The notes beneath the pieces are model-generated. The model did no database searches, was not told where the DNA came from, and saw only the letters and a list, made by a program, of their open reading frames with translations. 64,000 nt of DNA from Halomonas sp. GT (GTDB taxonomy: Bacteria > Pseudomonadota > Gammaproteobacteria > Pseudomonadales > Halomonadaceae). Shown here piece after piece: positions 33,104-42,206 of this stretch. The position numbers and the translations under genes are program-made. Position 1 is the first letter of the stretch, and every line of letters begins with the position of its first letter. The stretch covers positions 3,162,001 through 3,226,000 of the forward strand of contig NZ_CP020562.1 in assembly GCF_002082565.1 (NCBI RefSeq), written 5' to 3'.

Positions 33104-33820
33104 TTAACCACCAAAAATCTGCTGCAAGTCTGGCACATTCTCTTCTTCTTCAACCATTGAAAGTGAGGCTTCAATCGCTTTCAGGTGGCGGCTCATAAAC
33201 GCTTTCGCTCGCTCGCCGTTACCCGCTTCCAGGTAGCCGATCAAATCATCGTGATCGTGGGATTCGCAGCCTAAGTGACCACGATGACCGTAAACCGCCA
33301 GAATCAACGACGAGCGTGAGCACAGACGCTCAACAAACTCTGCAAGCGTTGCGTTACCTGAAAGCTGGGCAAGGCGCACGTGAAAGTCAGCAGACAGGCG
33401 GATAGCGACGCTCTGTTGGCCATTGCGTAGCGCTTGGCGCTCTTGACGAGCCATTTCCCGTAGTTCAGCGGCTTCTTTCTCTCCAACCCGCCTTGCCACA
33501 TCCGGCATTAGCCCACACTCAATCATCTGGCGTGCGTCGAACACATCCTTGGCCTCTTCAGCAGTAGGTCGTGTTACGCTGGCTCCCCGACGTGGCGTGA
33601 GCGTCACTAATTGTTCTAATGCTAAGCGCTGCAAGATTTTACGAATGCCGGTACGGCTGATGCCAAAGACGTCTGACAAGGCGTCTTCGCGCAGCCGGGC
33701 TCCCGGTTTTAGCCGCTGCTCTACAATGGCATCGCTAACCGCGCGATAGATTGACTCGTGACGCTCCTCGCCTTCTTTTTCTGCGGGTCTTTGCTTTAAC
33801 GCCGCCTGCGCATCACTCAT
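33104..33820 (-). CDS. GntR (FadR/FCD) family regulator, probable purine/ureide regulator
   Basis: A 238-residue regulator. The winged helix-turn-helix occupies about 22-90 (PGARLREDALSDVFGISRTG and IRKILQRLALEQLVTLTPRR). The FCD ligand domain occupies about 95-225, with likely metal-binding residues in SADFHVRL, ESHDHDDL and MSRHLKAIE. It sits beside the urate-oxidising gene puuD, 24 bases upstream in the same transcript. FadR-type proteins bind palindromes such as TTGTATACAA, and four such sites lie in the control regions of this island. It probably represses these genes until a purine intermediate is present (inference). Confidence 0.88.
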   Translation of the reverse strand: MSDAQAALKQRPAEKEGEERHESIYRAVSDAIVEQRLKPGARLREDALSDVFGISRTGIRKILQRLALEQLVTLTPRRGASVTRPTAEEAKDVFDARQMIECGLMPDVARRVGEKEAAELREMARQERQALRNGQQSVAIRLSADFHVRLAQLSGNATLAEFVERLCSRSSLILAVYGHRGHLGCESHDHDDLIGYLEAGNGERAKAFMSRHLKAIEASLSMVEEEENVPDLQQIFGG

Positions 33821-33844
33821 AGGCTCTCCTGTCTGCGACTTTAA

Positions 33845-35044
33845 TCACTCCTCCCACGCGGCAATAATATCGCGCTCTTCATCACTCATGTTGGTGATGT
33901 TGCCAAGTGGCATATATCGACTCGCGACGACTTGCTGAATTTGCGCTTGATGGCCCAGAATTTCATCCCAAGTATCAAACGCGTAGCCTGCAGGTGGCGC
34001 TGAAAAACCGGCATGGTCAGGGTTACGAGCATGGCATTGAGTACAATGCTGATCAATTAACCCTGAAATTTGTGCTTGGCTCGGCACCCCTGACGCGCTC
34101 GCATTACCTGCACCTGGGCTTGGTGCAGCTACCCAAAACGCTAATAGAATAAGCCCTATCCCTACGGCAGGATAGGCTGGCTGCGTTTTTCCTGCGTGCA
34201 TTAATACAAAGAACTGCCTAATAAGGGCACCGGCAAAAATGAACAGTACCATGACCACCCAGGAAAGCTCATGGGAGTAGATGAAAGAGTAGTGATTACT
34301 CACCATCAACAGTACTACCGGCAACGTAAAGTAGGTGTTATGTACCGAACGCTGCTTGCCACGCTTGCCATCCAATGGGTTAGGCGCTTCGCCTGCCTTC
34401 ATGGCTTTCACCATACGGCGCTGGCCAGGAATAATCCAAAAGAACACGTTAGCTGACATGGCGGTGGCCATCACAGCCCCGGTTAATAGAAAGGCGGCAC
34501 GTCCGGTGAACATCTGGGTGCTTAAATAGGCGACCACTATCATCATCACCGCAACTGCAACGCTGAGAAGACCGTCGCGGTCCATGTTAGGGCTTATGCG
34601 TTTACAGAGCTCGTTATAAACCACCCAACCACCGAGCAAGAAAGCCAACGCCAGTAGATTGGCCTGCCAGCCGGTCATACTCGCCGCCCATGCCCAGTTA
34701 CTATTGGGATTAACTAGATAGAAGCCCGGGTTTGCCATATAAAGAATAACGAACAAGGCAAAACCCGATAGCCACGTCGTATAGGCTTTCCAGAACGACC
34801 AATGAAGGTCATTCGGCAGCTTGGCAGGCGCAGTCGCGTATTTTTGATTATGGTAAAAACCACCGCCATGCACGGCCCACATCTCTCCAAATACGCCTTT
34901 TTCACGATCTTCGGCTGCTTTCGGCGTTCTTAATCCATTGTCCAGCATAACAAAATAGATCGACTCACCGATCCAGGCAATAGCCGCGATAACGTGTAAC
35001 CAGCGAAGTAGTAAATTAACAAAATCAATAATATATGCTTGCAT
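33845..35044 (-). CDS. puuD: Urate hydroxylase PuuD with C-terminal cytochrome c domain
   Basis: A 399-residue membrane enzyme that oxidises urate to 5-hydroxyisourate and passes electrons to the respiratory chain, replacing the soluble uricases. The ATG at 35044 follows GAGAGG at good spacing; a longer frame would add 31 unrelated residues. The N-terminal part has about eight helices (RWLHVIAAIAWIGESIYF at the start, MWAVHGGGFYHNQKY after the first helix). A hydrophilic C-terminal cytochrome c domain (about 315-399) has the haem motif CTQCH (near 334-338) and the axial Met in ASRYMPLGNITNM. It is transcribed with hiuH. Confidence 0.95.
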   Translation of the reverse strand: MQAYIIDFVNLLLRWLHVIAAIAWIGESIYFVMLDNGLRTPKAAEDREKGVFGEMWAVHGGGFYHNQKYATAPAKLPNDLHWSFWKAYTTWLSGFALFVILYMANPGFYLVNPNSNWAWAASMTGWQANLLALAFLLGGWVVYNELCKRISPNMDRDGLLSVAVAVMMIVVAYLSTQMFTGRAAFLLTGAVMATAMSANVFFWIIPGQRRMVKAMKAGEAPNPLDGKRGKQRSVHNTYFTLPVVLLMVSNHYSFIYSHELSWVVMVLFIFAGALIRQFFVLMHAGKTQPAYPAVGIGLILLAFWVAAPSPGAGNASASGVPSQAQISGLIDQHCTQCHARNPDHAGFSAPPAGYAFDTWDEILGHQAQIQQVVASRYMPLGNITNMSDEERDIIAAWEE

Positions 35045-35054
35045 AACAGACCTC

Positions 35055-35408
35055 TCAGCTACCGCGGTAGGTGGAGTAGCTGTAAGGAGATAGCAGCAGC
35101 GGCACATGGTAATGCTGGCTAGCATCTGCAACGCCAAAACGTAAAGGAATCACGTCCAAAAAGCGCGGCTCTTGAGAAGCTATGCCTTGATCACGCAAGT
35201 AGTCACCCGCGTGGAAAACCAGCTCATACTCACCTACCGTAAGAGCATCACCCTCTAAGATAGGCGCGTCACAACGACCATCGCTGTTAGTAATAACGCT
35301 GCCCAAGTGTTCTCGCGTGGTCCCTGCTAGGCGAAACACGTCAATGGTAATCCCCTGGCCGGGCTGTCCTTTGGCGGTATCGAGTACGTGAGTAGTTAAC
35401 CGTCCCAT
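35055..35408 (-). CDS. hiuH: 5-Hydroxyisourate hydrolase
   Basis: A 117-residue transthyretin-related enzyme that opens 5-hydroxyisourate to OHCU. The N-terminal [17 protein letters not shown] and the C-terminal [18 protein letters not shown] are the two signatures of the family, with catalytic His, Arg and the terminal YRGS. The length is typical. It lies ten bases upstream of puuD and is divergent from uraD, with a GTATAC site between them. Confidence 0.96.
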   Translation of the reverse strand: MGRLTTHVLDTAKGQPGQGITIDVFRLAGTTREHLGSVITNSDGRCDAPILEGDALTVGEYELVFHAGDYLRDQGIASQEPRFLDVIPLRFGVADASQHYHVPLLLSPYSYSTYRGS

Positions 35409-35489
35409 AGCAACTCCTTAATAATCACGGTTGTTGAGCATAGTTGTTCGACTTAACCTATTGGTCAAAGAGTACCGTTGATGCTATTT

Positions 35490-35501
35490 ATTGTATACAG
35501 T
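35490..35501. promoter_or_regulatory. GTATAC-class operator between hiuH and uraD
   Basis: ATTGTATACAGT, one base away from the perfect palindrome found before allE, sits in the 125-base gap between the divergent hiuH-puuD-gntR and uraD units, 33 bases before the uraD start. Confidence 0.65.
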
Positions 35502-35533
35502 ATTTCCATTATTAAACACACTGGAGAGATTTA

Positions 35534-36076
35534 GTGTCTATCTCAACATCACTCACGCTTTCGCCCGCCCCTAGCACATGCAGCTTGGAAACATTTACTC
35601 AACATTACGGCGATGTATATGAACACTCTCCCTGGGTGGCGGAAGCTGCATGGAAGGAAGGGTTAAGCGATGTGCATAATGCACCGGACGCGCTAGCTGA
35701 TCTAATGGGACTTATGCTGCAGCGGGCAACACCTGAACAGCAAATCGCTGTTATTCAGGCCCACCCTGACTTAGCAGGCAAAGCGGCGATGTCGGGCGAG
35801 CTGACCCAAGACTCTTCACGTGAACAAGCAGGTGCTGGGCTAGATCAATGTACGCCTGAAGAGTTTGCCCGCTTTGAACAACTTAATGCTGCTTACAAAG
35901 ATAAATTTGGCTTTCCCTTCGTTATTGCCGTAAAGGGGCTTGATCGCCACGCCATTTTGGCGGCGTTTGAAGCACGTTTACACAACGGTTTAGCTGAAGA
36001 ACGTGAAACAGCAATTAATGAGATTATTCGTATCGCCCGTTTCAGGCTGAACGTACGGGCTGAACAGCCGTTGTAA
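35534..36076 (+). CDS. uraD: OHCU decarboxylase
   Basis: A 180-residue enzyme that decarboxylates OHCU to (S)-allantoin, the third step from urate. The GTG at 35534 is preceded by GGAGAG. Family marks are YEHSPWVAEAAW near 32-43 with the catalytic His, QAHPDLAGKAA (about 75-85), and FGFPFVIAVKG (about 118-128). It is divergent from hiuH-puuD and is the only gene of the urate branch on the plus strand. Confidence 0.95.
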   Translation: MSISTSLTLSPAPSTCSLETFTQHYGDVYEHSPWVAEAAWKEGLSDVHNAPDALADLMGLMLQRATPEQQIAVIQAHPDLAGKAAMSGELTQDSSREQAGAGLDQCTPEEFARFEQLNAAYKDKFGFPFVIAVKGLDRHAILAAFEARLHNGLAEERETAINEIIRIARFRLNVRAEQPL

Positions 36077-36171
36077 CGGGCAATCACCACGCAAAGCCCA
36101 CCGCATGCAGCCACTCTTTTTTTGCTTGCAGAAATAACGTCTTATAACGCGTTAATATGCATATAGACAAA

Positions 36172-36199
36172 AAATGCCGCACCTGACGGTGCGGCATTT
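36172..36199 (-). terminator. Intrinsic terminator after the phasin gene
   Basis: A perfect 12-base stem (36172-36183 with 36188-36199) and TGAC loop, followed on the minus strand by a run of T. It may also help to end uraD transcription on the plus strand, where the T run is shorter. Confidence 0.88.
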
Positions 36200-36260
36200 G
36201 ATCTATCGATTAATAGCGTCTGATCGTTCATTATCAGTCACTTATCTAATGCAAAATAGA

Positions 36261-36617
36261 TTACTGCTTAGCGGTTTCCACTGCTTTCTTAGTGGTCTCT
36301 TCCGCCATTTTTTGGCTCTCTTGCATAAAGTTTTGGCTAATAGCGGTGACTTTTTCAGAGTCGCCTTTCATGCGCTCCATTAGGTCAGACGCTGTTTTTT
36401 GCTGACTTTCCATCGCTTTTTTGAAGCTGTCGGCATCTTTAACGTCTAACCATGTGCGTGCCTGAGCAATTGCCATGTCAGAGTATGAACGTGCTGCATC
36501 CATTTGCGCGCTGACGACCTGCTGATAGTAGTCAAGCGCTGCCAAGGTATAAGAACGCATTGGCGATACAAAGACAGACTCAAACTGCTGGGTAGATTTC
36601 TCTGCGGCCTTGTTCAT
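36261..36617 (-). CDS. Phasin family protein
   Basis: A 118-residue Gln/Lys/Ala-rich helical protein of the phasin type, which coats polyhydroxyalkanoate granules. It is almost wholly amphipathic helix (QQFESVFVSPMRSYTLAALD, YYQQVVSAQMDAARSYSDMA), with the family's run of DLMERMKGDSEKVTAISQNF near 78-97. AAGGAG precedes the ATG at 36617. The halomonad setting, where PHA is common, agrees. No pha synthase is in the window, and the gene appears to be transcribed alone. Confidence 0.85.
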   Translation of the reverse strand: MNKAAEKSTQQFESVFVSPMRSYTLAALDYYQQVVSAQMDAARSYSDMAIAQARTWLDVKDADSFKKAMESQQKTASDLMERMKGDSEKVTAISQNFMQESQKMAEETTKKAVETAKQ

Positions 36618-36797
36618 CACATAATCTCCTTAAGTGAGCTAGCGATTCGACACGCATCGATGAGCGGTCGATGATCAGGCGGTTGCCTTTACTAACAACA
36701 AAGCTAGCAGTGCTTTTTGTGCAGCGCAACATGATTTTTTCATAACATTGCGACTAGCCACCGACAACAACAACCCCATCAACCAACCAGTGACTAC

Positions 36798-37487
36798 TTA
36801 GCGATTGCCAAACAAGTATTTACGTGCATGCTCATCCATTTCGCCCCCCGCCTGCGGGTTGACATCTTCGATCAAAGAATAAGCTTTTCGGACAGCAGGG
36901 CGTTGCGCTATTTCATCAAACCATCGTTCTAAGTCAGGAAACTCTTCTAACGTTTGGCGCTGCTTCTCCCATGGCACAATCCATGGATAAATCGCCATAT
37001 CTGCAATGGAGTAACGATCGCCGCCCACGTAATGCTGCTGGGATAAGCGTTGATCTAGCACACTATACAGGCGATGCGTCTCGCGAACGTAACGTCCGAT
37101 AGCGTATTCGATTTTATGCGGCGCATATTGACAAAAATGGTGGTTCTGACCCGCCATCGGCCCCAACCCGCCCACTTGCCAATGAAGCCATTGCAGCACG
37201 ACATAACGCTCACGCCCCTCTGTGGGCAGATACTGTCCGCACTTATCAGCCAGATATTCCAAAATAGCCCCTGACTCAAACAGTGCCAGGGGCTGACCAC
37301 CGTCTTGAGGCGCATGATCAACAATGACAGGAATACGATTATTCGGCGCAATGGTTAAGAACTCGGGGTCAAACTGCTCACCACGCCCTATGTTGATAGG
37401 TGTTACCCGATAAAGAAGCTTAGCTTCTTCAAGCATGATGGAGATTTTATGGCCATTGGGAGTTGTCCAGTAATACAGGTCAATCAT
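36798..37487 (-). CDS. yfcG: YfcG-like glutathione S-transferase (disulfide reductase type)
   Basis: A 229-residue GST of the Nu class. The ATG at 37487 is chosen because GAGGAG precedes it by six bases. The N-domain has the YfcG active-site motif TPNGHK near residue 9, NNRIPVIVDH with the cis-Pro, and LFESGAILEYLADK. The C-domain has LQWLHWQVGGLGPMAGQNHH. These match E. coli YfcG, which reduces disulfides using glutathione rather than conjugating it. A second GST gene lies 93 bases upstream on the same strand. Confidence 0.9.
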   Translation of the reverse strand: MIDLYYWTTPNGHKISIMLEEAKLLYRVTPINIGRGEQFDPEFLTIAPNNRIPVIVDHAPQDGGQPLALFESGAILEYLADKCGQYLPTEGRERYVVLQWLHWQVGGLGPMAGQNHHFCQYAPHKIEYAIGRYVRETHRLYSVLDQRLSQQHYVGGDRYSIADMAIYPWIVPWEKQRQTLEEFPDLERWFDEIAQRPAVRKAYSLIEDVNPQAGGEMDEHARKYLFGNR

Positions 37488-37580
37488 TGCCATCTCCTCT
37501 CATACATACGGCATAAGCCGCTTGTATGGCTTTCTTCGTACATACGATGGATACAGGCGGCATTATTGCCGCCTGACACA

Positions 37581-38273
37581 TTATAGATCACGAATAGTGA
37601 CGGCCTTACCCGCGACCGCCTCGTGCACCTCCAGCATACGCTTAAACCACTCATCAACAGGATCATTAGCGTCAACTAATGACTCAAGTGACACTGTATA
37701 TGCCCACATCATGCTGCCAAATAGTAGGTAATCGGCTCCACTAGGTACTTCGCCATCTAAATATGGGCTACTCCGAAGCTGATCACGCACAGGGGCCAAC
37801 AGCTGTTTCAACTGTGCTCGGCCCTGCTCTGGGTTATTGACGTCTTCTAACGACATACCAAAACGGGCTTCGCGAGTCTCTCGGAAGTAGGCGCGATCAT
37901 CAGGATGGATGGCCGCTAATAAATCTAGTGCAACCGTTCGAAAAAGTGCCGGGGTAACGCTACGCTCAATATAGAGCTTAAAAAAGTGGACTCGCTGATA
38001 GCTTACCCCCTCTCCCAATACTGGATTGGCAGGGTAAGCCTTATCTAAGTAGCGCATGATCTCGAAGCTATCAGTGACAACAGTGTCACCATCGGTTAAC
38101 ACCGGCACTTTGTCGTAGTCGGCAAAGGCAAGTGACTCTTTATCGAGAAAACGCCAAGGAACCGTTTTATATTCCAAACCTTTGTGTGCCAGTGCCATAC
38201 GAACGCGCCAGCAATAGGGAGAAAAGCGTAAGCGTTCATCACGCCCACATAAGTCATAAAGGGTTATTGCCAC
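37581..38273 (-). CDS. Glutathione S-transferase family protein (etherase-like)
   Basis: A 230-residue GST. The GTG at 38273 has AAGGAGG eight bases upstream and gives a normal N-terminus (VAITLYDLCGRDERLRFSPY); a longer frame would add 28 hydrophobic residues. The N-domain has SPYCWRVRMALAHKGLEY (active-site Ser/Cys turn), DYDKVPVLTDGD and TDSFEIMRYLDKAYP. The C-domain is helical, with an insert near 145-160. The sequence is nearest the bacterial groups that include the LigE/LigF-type etherases; the substrate is unknown. It may be co-transcribed with the yfcG-like gene. Confidence 0.82.
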   Translation of the reverse strand: MAITLYDLCGRDERLRFSPYCWRVRMALAHKGLEYKTVPWRFLDKESLAFADYDKVPVLTDGDTVVTDSFEIMRYLDKAYPANPVLGEGVSYQRVHFFKLYIERSVTPALFRTVALDLLAAIHPDDRAYFRETREARFGMSLEDVNNPEQGRAQLKQLLAPVRDQLRSSPYLDGEVPSGADYLLFGSMMWAYTVSLESLVDANDPVDEWFKRMLEVHEAVAGKAVTIRDL

Positions 38274-38727
38274 TGTGACGGCCTCCTTGTTGTTAAGAAA
38301 CATGGTTAAAACCAAACACACGCTGACAACAATGGGCTCAAGCCACCAAGGACGCAAGTAACCAGATTCGCTTGTGCTGAACGTTCTCCCAGGGTCGTCG
38401 TATCACCTGAGTAAACGGGCAGCTTTTTCTTAGTTCACTTGCTCTGTACTTCCTTTTCAGATGGAAACTGCACTGTCTATTAGTCTAATGGTTTGCTGGC
38501 ACTCCTTCTTGATCATGAAGGCTCAAAAACAAATAAAAACAAATCGTTAAATTTAAAAAAGTGGTTCAAGACCTACACATACAACCACCCACAATTGGTA
38601 AGACCAATTATCCAATATAGCCATTTTTTCTACCTAACCGTATCTTTCGCACTGACCCGACCAGCATTGCCACGACCGCTGGCATCTGCCGAGCACATCA
38701 AATCAATAACAAGGGGCCATTCCTAAC
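38274..38727. other. Control region of the lactate/glycolate permease gene
   Basis: About 450 bases without a convincing gene, between divergent units (GST to the left, permease to the right). The only strong signal is the operator at 38593-38609. Poly-A-rich DNA at 38525-38565 may be part of the promoter. Confidence 0.6.
38593..38609. promoter_or_regulatory. PdhR/LldR/GlcC-type operator
   Basis: AATTGGT-AAG-ACCAATT is a perfect inverted repeat with a 3-base spacer and equals the consensus known for the PdhR and LldR branch of GntR regulators. It lies 119 bases before the permease start. The regulator gene is not in the window. Confidence 0.8.
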
Positions 38728-40419
38728 ATGAATGAAACTACACTTGCACTTCTGGCATTTCTGCCGCTGTTGCTTGCCGGTATTTTGCTCATTGGTTTTA
38801 AAATACCCGCAAAAATAGCGATGCCGATTGTTTTCCTGACGGCGGCCATCATTGGTCTGACCGCTTGGGACATGTCGTTTAGCCGCGTTGCTGCGTCTAC
38901 CATACAAGGGCTAATTCAAACAGCAGGCCTTTTATGGATTATCTTTGGCGCTATTCTGCTGCTGAATACGCTTAAACATTCTGGCGGCATCACTGCAATT
39001 CGTAACGGTTTTTCAGGCATTAGCCCTGACCGTCGCGTTCAAGCGCTAATTGTTGCTTGGTTATTCGGCTGCTTTATTGAAGGAGCTTCAGGCTTTGGTA
39101 CGCCCGCTGCAGTCGCTGCTCCGCTCATGGTAGCGCTTGGCTTCCCTGCGCTGGCGGCGGTTGTTGTCGGCATGATGATTCAGTCCACACCGGTTTCTTT
39201 TGGTGCCGTCGGCACACCTGTTGTTGTGGGTGTGGGTAGCGGGCTTGATCGCGCAGGCATCACTGCCCAGTTGGAAGCTAACGGCTCTACATGGGACGTA
39301 TTTTTCCAGCAAGTCACTAGCTCTGTGGCCATCACGCACGGCATCGTAGGCATTTTAATGCCTTTGATCCTGGTATTGATTATGGTGCGCTTCTTCGGTG
39401 CTAACCGTTCCTGGAAAGAAGGCCTATCCATTGCGCCCTTTGCGATCTTTACTGGCATTTCATTTGTCGTGCCTTACATGCTGGTCGGCGTTTTCTTAGG
39501 CCCAGAATTCCCGTCTATGATTGGCGCTATGGTGGGCTTAGCGATTGTTGTACCCGCTGCTCGCAAAGGCTTCTTGCTGCCGAAAGATACTTGGGACTTC
39601 CCTGAATCAACTTCATGGCCAGACGAGTGGATCGGTAACCTGCAAATCAAGCTGGATGACGTCGCTGGCAAAGCGCCAATGTCAACCTTCAAGGGCTGGA
39701 TTCCTTACGTTTTACTCGCCGTATTCTTGGTTGCTTCACGCATCGTGGAACCGCTAAAAGACGCGTTGACCTCCGTTAACTTGAGCTGGAACAACATTTT
39801 AGGTGAGGCCGGTGTTAGCGGTGGCGTGCAGCCACTTTATTTGCCTGGCGGCATTATTATCGCGGTAGTCATCGTCACCTACTTCTTGCACCGCATGAAC
39901 CCGCAGAAAATCAGCGCTGCTGTGTCTGAATCCACTAAAACCATCTTTGGTGCTGGCTTTGTCTTGATCTTCACCGTTCCGATGGTGCGCATCCTGATTA
40001 ACTCTGGCGTGAATGGTGCGGACCTTGTGTCAATGCCCGTTATGATGGCCCAAGCGGTAGCTAACAGTGTGGGCGGTATTTATCCCTTCTTTGCACCTGC
40101 GGTCGGGGCGATGGGTGCCTTTATTGCCGGTTCAAATACCGTTTCTAACCTGATGCTAGCGGAATTTCAGTTTAGCGTTGCCGAAACACTTGGGTTGTCT
40201 ACGGCGATGATGGTAGCCCTGCAAGCCGTTGGTGCAGCAGCAGGTAACATGATTGCGATTCACAACGTCGTCGCCGCATCAGCGACGGTTGGCCTACTGG
40301 GCCGCGAAGGCACAACGATTCGTAAAACAATTATTCCCACAATCTACTATCTGATCTTTACTGGGATCATTGCCCTTATTGCTTTCTATGTGATTGGCAT
40401 TACCGATCCACTGATGTGA
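38728..40419 (+). CDS. lldP: Lactate/glycolate permease (LldP/GlcA family)
   Basis: A 563-residue inner-membrane proton symporter with about 13 helices. Family features include [20 protein letters not shown] (about 113-132), [19 protein letters not shown] (about 152-170) and [19 protein letters not shown] (about 465-483). LldP and GlcA are close relatives that both import L-lactate, D-lactate and glycolate. Since glcDEFG follows on the same strand, glycolate (GlcA role) is at least as likely as lactate. The operator upstream suits either. It is separated from glcD by a hairpin and about 236 bases. Confidence 0.93.
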   Translation: MNETTLALLAFLPLLLAGILLIGFKIPAKIAMPIVFLTAAIIGLTAWDMSFSRVAASTIQGLIQTAGLLWIIFGAILLLNTLKHSGGITAIRNGFSGISPDRRVQALIVAWLFGCFIEGASGFGTPAAVAAPLMVALGFPALAAVVVGMMIQSTPVSFGAVGTPVVVGVGSGLDRAGITAQLEANGSTWDVFFQQVTSSVAITHGIVGILMPLILVLIMVRFFGANRSWKEGLSIAPFAIFTGISFVVPYMLVGVFLGPEFPSMIGAMVGLAIVVPAARKGFLLPKDTWDFPESTSWPDEWIGNLQIKLDDVAGKAPMSTFKGWIPYVLLAVFLVASRIVEPLKDALTSVNLSWNNILGEAGVSGGVQPLYLPGGIIIAVVIVTYFLHRMNPQKISAAVSESTKTIFGAGFVLIFTVPMVRILINSGVNGADLVSMPVMMAQAVANSVGGIYPFFAPAVGAMGAFIAGSNTVSNLMLAEFQFSVAETLGLSTAMMVALQAVGAAAGNMIAIHNVVAASATVGLLGREGTTIRKTIIPTIYYLIFTGIIALIAFYVIGITDPLM

Positions 40420-40450
40420 CGGGTAAACGTTAATCAAGAGTGAGCCATCT

Positions 40451-40480
40451 CTGCTGGGTAGCCTATGGGCTACCCAGCAG
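40451..40480 (+). terminator. Strong hairpin after the permease gene
   Basis: A perfect 13-base stem (40451-40463 with 40468-40480) with a 4-base loop. No T run follows, so it may be a processing or stability element, or terminate only partly. Confidence 0.6.
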
Positions 40481-40590
40481 CCTCTGCACATGAGGTTACT
40501 CCCCATCAACCCAAGCAGAAACATTGTATCACTGGGATGCCATTAAAATTTTCACTCTATGCAAAAGTTTTTCAGCGTCAGATTGGTTAT

Positions 40591-40611
40591 TTATGGAAAG
40601 CTTTTCCATAA
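40591..40611. promoter_or_regulatory. Inverted repeat before glcD
   Basis: TTATGGAAA-GCT-TTTCCATAA is a perfect 9-base inverted repeat with a 3-base spacer, ending 44 bases before the glcD start. The shape suits a dimeric regulator, but the sequence does not match the PdhR-type site upstream. The binder is unknown. Confidence 0.45.
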
Positions 40612-40655
40612 AGTGATTAGATACTTTTCTGCTCTCCTCACCCACAGGAGCTAAC

Positions 40656-42155
40656 ATGAACATTCTTTTCGATGAACGCCTCGACGGCGAATTCATTCAC
40701 CGCGATAAAGCAGACGTATTGGAAGATCTGCAAAACGCAGTGCCGTCTTTGACACTGCTTCACCGTGAAGAGGACTTGCACCCCTTTGAATGCGACGGCC
40801 TTGCCGCTTATCGCATCTTGCCGATGCTGGTTGCATTACCCGAGACTCTGGAACAGGTAGAAGGCCTTTTAAAGCGCTGCCATGCTTTGGGTGTTCCAGT
40901 CGTTACTCGCGGCGCAGGCACGGGACTTTCGGGGGGGGCTTTACCGCTTGAACGCGGCGTCCTGCTAGTGATGTCTCGCTTCAACACGATTATTAGTGTT
41001 GACCCAGATGCTCGTCTTGCACGTGTACAGCCAGGCGTGCGGAACTTAGCTATTTCTGAAGCTGCTGCCCCTTACGGGCTTTATTATGCACCCGACCCAT
41101 CGTCACAGATTGCATGCTCTATTGGCGGTAACGTGGCGGAAAACGCAGGAGGCGTGCACTGCCTCAAGTATGGCCTCACTGTCCATAACGTGATGCGCGT
41201 TGATGTTATGACGATTGAAGGCGAGCGCATGACACTAGGTTCCGAAGCACTGGATGCACCGGGCTTTGACCTCCTCGCGTTGATGAATGGCTCTGAAGGC
41301 ATGTTGGGTGTGGTCACTGAAATCACCGTAAAGCTGCTGCCCAAACCCGAAACCGCCAAGGTACTCATGGCCAGCTTTGATGACGTAGAGAAAGCGGGCC
41401 GTGCTGTTGGCGACATTATTGCCGCGGGGATTATTCCTGGCGGATTAGAAATGATGGATAAGCTGGCCATCAAGGCTGCAGAAGATTTCATCAAAGCTGG
41501 TTACCCCGTTGAGGCAGAAGCCATTCTTCTGTGCGAACTAGATGGTGTTGAAGCCGATGTGGACGACGACTGCCAAACCGTTCGCCGAGTCTTAGAAAAA
41601 GCAGGGGCGACCGATATTCAGCAAGCTCGCGATGAGGCTGAGCGGGCCAAATTCTGGGCAGGGCGAAAAAATGCCTTCCCCGCGGTGGGCCGCATGTCGC
41701 CTGACTACTACTGTATGGATGGCACCATCCCTCGCCGCGAACTCCCTCGCGTCCTCAAAGGTATTGCCGCCCTGTCGGAAGAGAGTGGCTTGGCGATTGC
41801 CAACGTCTTCCATGCCGGTGACGGCAATATGCACCCGCTGATTCTATTTGATGCCAATAAAGAGGGAGAGCTGGCTCTTGCAGAGGACGTCGGCGGAAAA
41901 ATTCTGGAGCTATGCGTGGCGGCGGGCGGCTCTATCACTGGCGAACATGGCGTCGGCCGCGAAAAAATTAATCAGATGTGCAGTCAGTTTCAATCCGATG
42001 AGCTAACGGTATTCCATGCATTAAAAGCAGCCTTTGATCCACAGCGCTTACTCAACCCGGGAAAAAACATCCCTACCCTGGCCCGCTGTGCTGAGTTTGG
42101 TGCCATGCATGTGCACAACAACGAATTACCGCATCCGGAACTACCACGCTTCTGA
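40656..42155 (+). CDS. glcD: Glycolate oxidase subunit GlcD
   Basis: A 499-residue FAD-linked subunit of glycolate oxidase, which converts glycolate to glyoxylate. The FAD_binding_4 domain spans about 45-225 (PVVTRGAGTGLSGGALPLER, PDPSSQIACSIGGNVAENAG) and the FAD-oxidase C domain about 225-470 (VFHAGDGNMHPLIL, GEHGVGREK). ACAGGAG precedes the ATG. It needs GlcE and GlcF, encoded next, for activity. The 3' neighbours follow with short gaps (51 and 14 bases). Confidence 0.96.
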   Translation: MNILFDERLDGEFIHRDKADVLEDLQNAVPSLTLLHREEDLHPFECDGLAAYRILPMLVALPETLEQVEGLLKRCHALGVPVVTRGAGTGLSGGALPLERGVLLVMSRFNTIISVDPDARLARVQPGVRNLAISEAAAPYGLYYAPDPSSQIACSIGGNVAENAGGVHCLKYGLTVHNVMRVDVMTIEGERMTLGSEALDAPGFDLLALMNGSEGMLGVVTEITVKLLPKPETAKVLMASFDDVEKAGRAVGDIIAAGIIPGGLEMMDKLAIKAAEDFIKAGYPVEAEAILLCELDGVEADVDDDCQTVRRVLEKAGATDIQQARDEAERAKFWAGRKNAFPAVGRMSPDYYCMDGTIPRRELPRVLKGIAALSEESGLAIANVFHAGDGNMHPLILFDANKEGELALAEDVGGKILELCVAAGGSITGEHGVGREKINQMCSQFQSDELTVFHALKAAFDPQRLLNPGKNIPTLARCAEFGAMHVHNNELPHPELPRF

Positions 42156-42206
42156 TGCTACACCTAGTCGACTAACCACTAGGAAGCATAATGATTAGGA
42201 ATCACC

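Noticed and set aside
34271..34529. Plus-strand frames within puuD
   Set aside because: Antisense shadows of the membrane part of PuuD.
38493..38726. Small plus-strand frame before the lactate/glycolate permease
   Set aside because: It crosses the operator at 38593-38609, is poor in codon bias and has no ribosome-binding site.
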